The notes beneath the pieces are model-generated. The model ran no database searches. It was not told the DNA's origin and was given only the letters and a program-made list of their open reading frames with translations. A stretch of 41,457 nucleotides of DNA. Origin: Nitrospirota bacterium (GTDB taxonomy: Bacteria; Nitrospirota; Nitrospiria; SBBL01; JAADHI01). This document shows positions 36,278-41,457 of the stretch, piece after piece; the first letter of the stretch is position 1, and each line of letters starts with the position of its first letter. Position numbers and translations under genes: made by a program. The DNA is taken from positions 1 to 41,457 of the forward strand of contig JAJDBV010000077.1 in assembly GCA_029261165.1 (NCBI GenBank). Direction: 5' to 3'.

Positions 36278-36646
36278 ATGATTCACGGAGACTTACAAAC
36301 GGCAAGAGCCCACTTTTTCAAGGCTCTGGGCGACCGTACGCGGCTTGATATCCTGAAGATGCTAAGTGGAGAGAAGCGGTGCAGCGTCACGGAGATCTAC
36401 CAAAAGCTTGGCCATGCCCAGAACCTCGTTTCACATCATCTGATCTGTCTTAAGAACTGTGGTCTGGTCACCGCCGAAAAGAAGGGAAAACAAGTGTATT
36501 ACCGGCTCCGGAACAAAAAGGTCCTCAAGCTGCTTGATTTTACCGACCGCTACATCAGGGATGTCCTGGAGAGTGTATTGTTTTGCGAAGTTGTTTCCGA
36601 AGATAATCGCGGTCGGCCTCGACGGGGGAGATCGATCAGCGCCTGA
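36278..36646 (+). CDS. ArsR/SmtB metal-responsive repressor, CmtR-like
   Basis: This 122-residue winged-helix repressor has the H-A-Q-N-L-V-S-H-H-L DNA-recognition helix. Cysteines 57 and 61 (L-I-C-L-K-N-C-G-L-V) sit in this helix and a third at 103 follows in the C-terminal helix. That arrangement and numbering closely match Mycobacterium CmtR, which senses Cd(II) and Pb(II) through Cys57, Cys61 and Cys102. The arsenic-type motif E-L-C-V-C is absent. A related thiophilic ion such as Hg(II) may also be the inducer. It is probably autorepressed from the operator upstream and heads a three-gene operon. Confidence 0.9.
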   Translation: MIHGDLQTARAHFFKALGDRTRLDILKMLSGEKRCSVTEIYQKLGHAQNLVSHHLICLKNCGLVTAEKKGKQVYYRLRNKKVLKLLDFTDRYIRDVLESVLFCEVVSEDNRGRPRRGRSISA

Positions 36647-36673
36647 TAAAGATCTGAGGTTGGAGAGAACACG

Positions 36674-36898
36674 ATGGCAGGGAGGCGTTCAAATGGTCTA
36701 TTTAAAGTCGGAATTTTCGGGTCAGCGATTGCCGCCGTCTGCTGTTTTACGCCGGTACTCGTGATTGGATTGAGCGCCGTTGGACTCGGGATATTGATCG
36801 CATACCTTGATTATGTCCTGCTGCCCGCACTTATCATCTTCATCGGGATTACGATTTATGCCATGACGCGAAGAAATCTAGAAGTGGGGCATGACTAG
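36674..36898 (+). CDS. merF: MerF-like small mercury transport protein
   Basis: This 74-residue inner-membrane protein has two TM helices (about 12-38 and 45-65). The first carries the vicinal pair C23-C24 in V-C-C-F-T-P-V-L-V, and the segment Y-L-D-Y-V-L-L-P-A-L matches MerF closely. MerF normally also has a second Cys pair near its C-terminus to pass Hg(II) to MerA; here the tail R-R-N-L-E-V-G-H-D has none. GGAGAG lies upstream of ATG 36674. It lies between the repressor and the AhpD-like gene, and its stop overlaps the latter's start. Confidence 0.85.
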   Translation: MAGRRSNGLFKVGIFGSAIAAVCCFTPVLVIGLSAVGLGILIAYLDYVLLPALIIFIGITIYAMTRRNLEVGHD

Positions 36899-37292
36899 AA
36901 TGAATGAAATCAGGGCAAAAGAGGAATCCCTTTTTTCCGAAATGCGGAGGCTTAGCCCAAAGGTCACCGGTGGGATCATGCGGGCGCGTAAAGCCTCCTA
37001 CGAAGAAGGCAAGGTTGCTTCCAGATATAAGTTGCTCACAGCCATGACCATTTCCATCGCACTGCGTTGCGAGCCGTGCATACGGGCCTATGTGAAAATG
37101 GCGCTGGATAAAGGGGCGAGCCAGGAAGAATTCATCGAATTCCTAAACGTGGCCATGACGATGCAGGGTTGTCCCGGGGAAGAATGGGCATTAAAGGCCT
37201 ATACCTTCTATAAAGAGTTTTCCTCAGGACAAACCGGGGAGGTCACGACGTCCTGCTGCCCAACACACGAGCGTAAGAAGGAAGTGGACTGA
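36891..37292 (+). CDS. AhpD / carboxymuconolactone-decarboxylase-fold protein with a Cys-rich tail
   Basis: This 133-residue protein of the CMD/AhpD-like family has the redox motif C60-E-P-C63 in A-L-R-C-E-P-C-I-R-A-Y and the M-Q-G-C-P-G-E-E-W segment typical of the metal-resistance subset. Beyond the fold it ends with a vicinal C122-C123 (T-S-C-C-P-T-H). Its ATG overlaps the merF-like stop by eight bases; an ATG at 36900 is a second option. In the family such proteins act as thiol-disulfide enzymes. A role in Hg or metal detoxification is inferred from the operon. Confidence 0.85.
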   Translation: MTRMNEIRAKEESLFSEMRRLSPKVTGGIMRARKASYEEGKVASRYKLLTAMTISIALRCEPCIRAYVKMALDKGASQEEFIEFLNVAMTMQGCPGEEWALKAYTFYKEFSSGQTGEVTTSCCPTHERKKEVD

Positions 37293-37346
37293 TTGTCTAT
37301 CGATGTTCATGGCGTACGGATTGGGGATGATGGTTGTTAATTTGGG

Positions 37347-37375
37347 TTGACATGCGTTTAGATTCCGGTGAGAAT
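37347..37375 (+). promoter_or_regulatory. Possible promoter of the coiled-coil secreted protein gene
   Basis: Perfect TTGACA (37347-37352), a 17-base spacer and GAGAAT (37370-37375), 4 of 6 to the -10 consensus. It lies in the 191-bp gap before the gene at 37484. Confidence 0.4.
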
Positions 37376-37483
37376 GATGGAGGAAAGGGATATTCTACGG
37401 TGATATAGGTGATAATGACATCACACGATATGAACACGTACAGCAAGCTCAGTCCCCGCCTTTTTGGGGAGGGAGTTTTAGAA

Positions 37484-37891
37484 ATGAAACTTTTTTTCAT
37501 CCTGAGTTTGGTGATTTATCTCATTGGTGGGTTTCTTCCCGCCGAGGCAGGTATCGTGTCTCCGGGGCAAACTCGGACCATTTCGGAAGCAGAAAAGCCG
37601 ACGGAGTGGCTCGACCGCAATGGACATAACAAAGCATGGTGGATGAATCAGATCGCGGCCTGGAAGGAGAAGAGAGAGAGGGCCCACGAGGCATTGCTCC
37701 AAGTGGAAAAGGCGTTTAAAATGTCTCGATTTAAAAACCACTCCGCCGTACAAAAGCGGATAGAACGGAAGCAACTTCGGGAAGAGATTCAGGTGCATAC
37801 GGAGGAACTTCGGGAGGCCGAGGCAATGCTTCATACCACTCTCCCGGAGCAGGCGAGAAGGGCCGGAGTCCCCTCCGGTTGGTTTCGGTAG
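37484..37891 (+). CDS. Secreted coiled-coil protein, unknown function
   Basis: This 135-residue protein has a signal peptide (M-K-L-F-F-I-L-S-L to about A-E-A-G). A Trp-containing helix (K-A-W-W-M-N-Q-I-A-A-W-K-E-K) and a long charged helical region follow, and it ends A-R-R-A-G-V-P-S-G-W-F-R. I have seen this Arg-rich C-terminal pattern in small secreted proteins of environmental bacteria, so I regard the stop as natural. I chose ATG 37484 because GGAGGGAG lies about eight bases upstream. Its stop codon falls at the left end of the inverted-repeat element, so the last base pairs belong to both. Confidence 0.72.
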   Translation: MKLFFILSLVIYLIGGFLPAEAGIVSPGQTRTISEAEKPTEWLDRNGHNKAWWMNQIAAWKEKRERAHEALLQVEKAFKMSRFKNHSAVQKRIERKQLREEIQVHTEELREAEAMLHTTLPEQARRAGVPSGWFR

Positions 37892-38054
37892 GAGTCTGTT
37901 GGAGAAATAGGATCGTAACGAGGTGGATGGAAAATAGAGACAAGTTTTCAGGTGATTTGAGGCGAATAGCACCGCTATTTAACGAGGATCATCTGCGAAA
38001 ATGGGCCTATTTGCCATCACCGCAGTAGATTCTTTATTTCTCCAATAGACTCCT
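37890..38054. repeat. MITE-like element with 20-bp terminal inverted repeats
   Basis: The ends (37890-37909, starting AGGAGTCTGTTGG, and 38035-38054 in reverse) match at 19 of 20 positions. The 125 bases between have no ORF and contain a perfect hairpin AATAGC-ACC-GCTATT (37965-37979). The size, TIRs and lack of a gene fit a non-autonomous insertion sequence. No target-site duplication is evident. It lies between the coiled-coil gene and a secreted Cys-protein gene. Confidence 0.75.
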
Positions 38055-38061
38055 GGGATTC

Positions 38062-38424
38062 ATGATGAAAAAGAAACGAGATACGATGGTAAGCCGTTTT
38101 TTTGTGATGCTCTTTATTCTTCTTTTTGCGGGCCAGCACTCGGTAATATGTTGGAGCGCGTCTTCATTTCAGTCATCTGGAGAATCCCGCACCTCCGTCG
38201 AAGGTCGTCACACCGATGCCGCTGGCGCTCACACAGATGCAACATCCATGGAGACCGACTGTACCCAGCCTTGCCACCTCACCCCAATGAAAACACCCCG
38301 TTTGGCATTGAATACATCTTATAGTCCAGGAATAAACAAGGCCCTTCAAGAGGCCTTTTCCAAAGAAGAGGTTATTGCCTCTGTCTTTCACCCCCCTCGC
38401 TTCGTGTCATCCTCCAGTACTTAA
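38062..38424 (+). CDS. Small secreted protein with paired cysteines, unknown
   Basis: This 120-residue protein has a signal sequence (F-F-V-M-L-F-I-L-L-F-A-G). The mature part is His- and Thr-rich, with a C-T-Q-P-C-H-L-T-P segment whose C-x-x-x-C-H is not a standard heme motif. It ends H-P-P-R-F-V-S-S-S-S-T. No family is recognised. The ATG at 38062 follows the repeat element by seven bases and has only a weak GGGA upstream. Its position, 79 bases before a tetraheme cytochrome, suggests an accessory role in metal or electron transfer, but this is a guess. Confidence 0.5.
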   Translation: MMKKKRDTMVSRFFVMLFILLFAGQHSVICWSASSFQSSGESRTSVEGRHTDAAGAHTDATSMETDCTQPCHLTPMKTPRLALNTSYSPGINKALQEAFSKEEVIASVFHPPRFVSSSST

Positions 38425-38503
38425 ATACACTTACTTTTATCTCATCTGTTCCCAAAGAAGCGGTCTATTACTCCTTGGGAAAAATGCTTGGGAGGAAAGT
38501 TAA

Positions 38504-39877
38504 ATGAACGAATCTTTTTTATGTAAGACGTTCTACGCGATCGTTCTGTCAGCTCAAATTATTTTAACATCGGGTCATGCTTTGGCATTGGACAGGACTA
38601 ATGAGGACGCTGACCTTGGAAAAGTTCTGGTCGAGAAGATCGGCTGTCTGAATTGTCATGCCATTGACGGAAAAGGAGGAACGGTCGCTCCAGATCTCAG
38701 CCATGCCCATGAACGTCTCCATGAGGATTGGCTGATCCGATTTCTTAAAAAGCCTTACGTCATTCGCCCCTTGGGCTATATCCCATACAGCGGGGTACAG
38801 ATGCCGAATCTTCGTCTTTCGGATCAAGAAGCAGAAAAAATAGCGCATTACCTTTCTACACTGAAAAAAGTAGAAATTGAAAGACGCACGGCACTGGCTT
38901 TACGTCTCAATGACCCTGAAGGCCTGGAAGAAGATATCGAAAAAGGGAGAAGGCTGTTTGCAAGACTTCCCTGTTTAAATTGCCATACCATAACAGGAGG
39001 AAAAAGAAGGCTGATCGCACCAGACCTTTCGGATATCGGGACCCGTCTCCAAGCCGAATTCCTTTACCTATGGATCGAAAATCCACAGGCCTTTGAGCCG
39101 AAGACCATCATGCCGAACTTTGGTCTTAAGGATAAGCAGCTTTTCCCGATGACGAGATATTTAATGTCTCTGAAAAGTGAACTTCCATCGTCGCTGGACG
39201 AGACGCCGTCCGCAAGGCTCCCCTTCGGGCCGATGCGTGTTGCCAAAGCAGAGCGGCTCTTTCGGGATCTCTGTATTCGTTGCCATACCCTGGATGGTCG
39301 GGGAGGGCAGACTGGGCCTGACCTGAGCTATGAAGGGGATAAAGTTAATCGGCGATGGCTCTTTCAATTCCTAAAGAATCCTTACCGTATTCGTCCTTTG
39401 GGTTTTGCACAGAACCCAATTGCAAGGATGCCGAAACTCAGATTAAATGACGATGAGTTGATGATGATGACCGAGTTTATCTCTACGCTCAAAAAAAGAA
39501 GAAATTTGAACCTCCCCATGACGCACGACGTGATGATGTCTAAGAAGATGAATAAGGCGAAGAAACCTGAGATGAGCCGAGAGCGGATGATTGAAATGGG
39601 AAAGATGGTGATCAATATGAAGGGCTGTAGCGGTTGTCATCGTATCGGAAAACTTTCTCTGCAACGGGTGACGATCGGTCCGGATTTGACCTATGCCGGG
39701 GACCGGCTCAAAGAGGAATGGATCTACTCTTGGGTTAAAGATCCTCAGAAATATCGTTCGGAGACCCTCATGCCAAATCTGGGACTCAGCGAAATACAGG
39801 CACGGTCTGTCGCGGCCTATCTATCAGAACGAAAACAAATTCCAAAGGAAAAAGAGGGAGGTTCTCATGAACCGTAA
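38504..39877 (+). CDS. Tetraheme c-type cytochrome, four fused monoheme domains
   Basis: This exported 457-residue cytochrome has a signal peptide (to about L-A-L-D) and four class I heme domains. C-x-x-C-H motifs are at 48-52, 157-161, 257-261 and 375-379. Each is followed about 45-50 residues later by an axial Met (M100, M203, M309, M423) in M-P-N-L/F or M-P-K-L. Domains 1 and 3 share an R-P-L-G insertion before the Met, and domains 2 and 4 are shorter, so the protein reads A-B-A-B. GGGAGG lies upstream of ATG 38504. It overlaps the next gene by 11 bases. It probably carries electrons in the periplasm. Confidence 0.95.
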   Translation: MNESFLCKTFYAIVLSAQIILTSGHALALDRTNEDADLGKVLVEKIGCLNCHAIDGKGGTVAPDLSHAHERLHEDWLIRFLKKPYVIRPLGYIPYSGVQMPNLRLSDQEAEKIAHYLSTLKKVEIERRTALALRLNDPEGLEEDIEKGRRLFARLPCLNCHTITGGKRRLIAPDLSDIGTRLQAEFLYLWIENPQAFEPKTIMPNFGLKDKQLFPMTRYLMSLKSELPSSLDETPSARLPFGPMRVAKAERLFRDLCIRCHTLDGRGGQTGPDLSYEGDKVNRRWLFQFLKNPYRIRPLGFAQNPIARMPKLRLNDDELMMMTEFISTLKKRRNLNLPMTHDVMMSKKMNKAKKPEMSRERMIEMGKMVINMKGCSGCHRIGKLSLQRVTIGPDLTYAGDRLKEEWIYSWVKDPQKYRSETLMPNLGLSEIQARSVAAYLSERKQIPKEKEGGSHEP

Positions 39878-41069
39878 ACCGATGCTGCTGTTTCTGATTC
39901 TAATATTCCTGGATGTGTTCATCCTCTCAGTCCGGCCAAGCGATGCCATTCCTTCATTTGCGCGGAAATATAACTATGTCTGCACCGTTTGCCATACCAT
40001 GCCGCCCAAGTTGAACAAGTTCGGTCTCACCTTCATGGCCAATGGCTACCAACTCGATGTACAAACCGAGGCAGAGGACAAACTCCAAAAGACAGAATCC
40101 CTATCTCTCCTGAAGGATGTTCCTTTATCTCTCCGTATTATTGCCGACGCGCATTACTCTTTTTTGAAGGGTCAGCCGCGAACCGACCTCCATTTCCCAG
40201 AGGGCGTGATCCTTTATTCGGCCGGGAGTCTCACCGACCGACTCTCATTTTGGGTAAGTGGGGAACCTTTCCTTGACGAGTCGCTTGATGAGATATTTAT
40301 AAAGTTTCTTGTTGATTATGAGTCCCCTTACTTGACGGTAAAGTTGATCAAGGCAGGTCAGTTTGGCATGAGAGACTACCTTAACTTTGCGAGTGGCCGA
40401 AACTTTACGATTGATAACTACGCCATTCATCAGGCGCGTGTAATGGACGCGAGTGGAGTGGGGAATTCCTTTTCGCTCGGAGTGCCCCAACGGTCGATTG
40501 AACTGCGAGGGATGCTCCCGCGTATGACCATGTGGACCCTCGCCGTCTCGAACGGTCCCGGAAAAGAACCAGGGAAGTTCGATAATAACACTGAAAAGGA
40601 TTATTATCTCCGTCTCCACAAGCTTTTTCTAGGCCAGTATGCCATTGGAGGTTTGGGCTATTGGGGGACAAATGAACTTTCGCCCGGAAAAAAAAACCGC
40701 TTCCAGCGTTATATCATTGACGTGGATCTTGACCACGAACGATTTGATCTGACCGCCTCAATCTTGTTCGGACAAGATAAAGGACTGGAAAGCATTCCTG
40801 GCATTTCATCTTCTTCTGTCAATCACTTCGGTTATTTCATTGAGGCGAACTATCACCTTGCCCGCCTCTGGCATGGACTGGCTCGCTATGACTTTGTCGA
40901 TTCAGACGATGTCTCAGAGAATAGGTTTTCAGACCTTTTTGCCCAGACGGTGACCTTACAGCTCAATCACTTTCATCGTCTGAATTTACGATTCATTTCT
41001 GAGGTGGTCATCGATCTTTCGGAGAAAGATGCTCATATCTTCAGGGTTGGAATTGATTTTTCCCTTTAG
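39867..41069 (+). CDS. Cyc2-like fused monoheme cytochrome-porin
   Basis: This 400-residue outer-membrane protein has a signal peptide (to about S-D-A) followed by A-I-P-S-F-A-R-K-Y, one heme site C39-T-V-C42-H43, and P-K-L-N-K-F-G-L-T-F-M-A-N-G-Y. This N-terminal block closely resembles Cyc2 and related fused cytochrome-porins of iron-oxidising and other bacteria. The rest (about 75-400) shows the alternating hydrophobic/polar strands and terminal aromatic-rich strand of a beta-barrel. ATG 39867, with GAGGGAGG upstream, overlaps the tetraheme gene. The longer frame from 39693 overlaps it deeply. The direction of electron flow is unknown, as is the substrate (iron, manganese or other). Confidence 0.88.
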   Translation: MNRKPMLLFLILIFLDVFILSVRPSDAIPSFARKYNYVCTVCHTMPPKLNKFGLTFMANGYQLDVQTEAEDKLQKTESLSLLKDVPLSLRIIADAHYSFLKGQPRTDLHFPEGVILYSAGSLTDRLSFWVSGEPFLDESLDEIFIKFLVDYESPYLTVKLIKAGQFGMRDYLNFASGRNFTIDNYAIHQARVMDASGVGNSFSLGVPQRSIELRGMLPRMTMWTLAVSNGPGKEPGKFDNNTEKDYYLRLHKLFLGQYAIGGLGYWGTNELSPGKKNRFQRYIIDVDLDHERFDLTASILFGQDKGLESIPGISSSSVNHFGYFIEANYHLARLWHGLARYDFVDSDDVSENRFSDLFAQTVTLQLNHFHRLNLRFISEVVIDLSEKDAHIFRVGIDFSL

Positions 41070-41126
41070 AAGAACGTTAAGAAATACATATTTGTGCGTT
41101 AAGGGAGCCCTGATCAAGCCGTCAAA

Positions 41127-41140
41127 CCCACGTAGGCGGG
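41127..41140. repeat. REP-like palindromic remnant
   Basis: CCCACGTAGGCGGG followed by AATCCG resembles the common GC-rich extragenic palindrome (CCCGC...GCGGG) with one base of the stem changed. A single copy is seen here, so repetition is unproven. Confidence 0.35.
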
Positions 41141-41261
41141 AATCCGTTCGATTGATTAAGGTCCTCTGTTTTGTTGCACAACAACGCAGTATCGAGTATA
41201 ACGAGGTTTCTTCCCGTGTCGATGATCAGATATTCTTATAATTTACATTTCGCGATTCAGA

Positions 41262-41457
41262 ATGCTTAGATTACTCCTCATCGCAGTTCTTGTCGGGCTG
41301 ATTCTATACATACTAAAAACCTCAATCAGTCCTCCAAGACCAGACAAACTTCCCTCAGATTTTTTCCGTGTTCAAGGTGAAACGCTCAACCTGAGTTTCT
41401 CCATCGGTGTTTACTTTTGTGTGTTATTGGTGTTGTTTCGTGTGACGTTCGGTCTCT
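41262..41457 (+). CDS. Membrane protein, N-terminal part (runs off the window)
   Basis: An open frame begins M-L-R-L-L-L-I-A-V-L-V-G-L-I-L-Y-I-L and stays open for 65 codons to the end of the window, with a second hydrophobic stretch (V-Y-F-C-V-L-L-V-L-F). It is too short to assign a family. No strong ribosome binding site is seen. A TATAAT at 41237-41242 lies about 20 bases upstream but lacks a clear -35. Likely real but partial. Confidence 0.55.
   Translation, partial: MLRLLLIAVLVGLILYILKTSISPPRPDKLPSDFFRVQGETLNLSFSIGVYFCVLLVLFRVTFGL

Noticed and set aside
37409-37483. Extended start for the coiled-coil secreted protein
   Set aside because: The signal peptide begins at 37484 behind a strong GGAGGGAG; the extension would hide it.
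39693-39866. N-terminal extension of the porin-cytochrome
   Set aside because: It lies deep in the tetraheme gene in another frame, and the signal peptide and ribosome binding site fit the ATG at 39867.
1-41457. tRNA, rRNA, CRISPR arrays and intact transposases
   Set aside because: No T-loop consensus with an acceptor stem, no repeat-spacer series and no transposase motif were found by eye; a software scan could still find a divergent one.

Overview
The window comes from a Gram-negative bacterium. The signs are lipoprotein signal peptides, periplasmic c-type cytochromes, an outer-membrane-type porin-cytochrome, a PBP1A and LolA-like secreted proteins. The order gapA-pgk-tpiA-secG, with secA and a diguanylate cyclase elsewhere and a Cyc2-like fused cytochrome-porin, suggests Nitrospirota or a related deep-branching chemolithotrophic lineage. 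No rRNA or other taxonomic marker is present, so this is an inference only.

Layout. (1) 1-1.8 kb: a class III-type sirtuin and a small membrane protein whose gene lies behind a near-consensus sigma-54 promoter. (2) 1.8-14.3 kb, minus strand: one tightly packed co-directional run, in transcription order PBP1A, gapA, pgk, tpiA, secG, a lipoprotein peptide-binding protein, two permeases and a fused two-domain ATPase (an Opp/Dpp/Yej-type ABC importer). A divergent pair of sigma-70-like promoters lies at 14.36-14.45 kb. (3) 14.5-18.2 kb, plus strand: a HAD phosphatase followed by an M16 peptidase pair (one active, one degenerate). (4) 18.2-21.6 kb, plus strand: a transfer-like cassette (short ORF plus MNT-type nucleotidyltransferase, then an XRE regulator), a macro-domain protein, a membrane protein and a LolA-like secreted protein. 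(5) 21.9-27.5 kb, plus strand: M23 endopeptidase, cold-shock protein with a perfect terminator, a small inverted-repeat element, secA and a GAF-GGDEF diguanylate cyclase. (6) 27.6-31.7 kb: a small Cys-rich putative zinc-binding protein (minus), a FadE-type acyl-CoA dehydrogenase (plus) and a FabH-type ketosynthase (minus) with an apparently leaderless promoter. (7) 31.9-36.1 kb, plus strand: a second M16 pair, larE and a LolA-like protein. (8) 36.2-37.3 kb, plus strand: a metal-responsive operon (CmtR-like ArsR repressor with a palindromic operator, MerF-like transporter, AhpD-like protein). (9) 37.4-41.5 kb, plus strand: a coiled-coil secreted protein, a 165-bp MITE-like element, a small secreted Cys protein, a tetraheme cytochrome built as A-B-A-B, an overlapping Cyc2-like cytochrome-porin, and the start of another membrane protein.

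Two regions deserve most attention. One is the cytochrome pair at 38.5-41.1 kb, a plausible periplasm-to-outer-membrane electron conduit. The other is the metal operon at 36.2-37.3 kb, where the MerF-like protein lacks its second vicinal Cys pair while its overlapping partner carries one in its tail. No rRNA, tRNA, CRISPR array or intact transposase was recognised.
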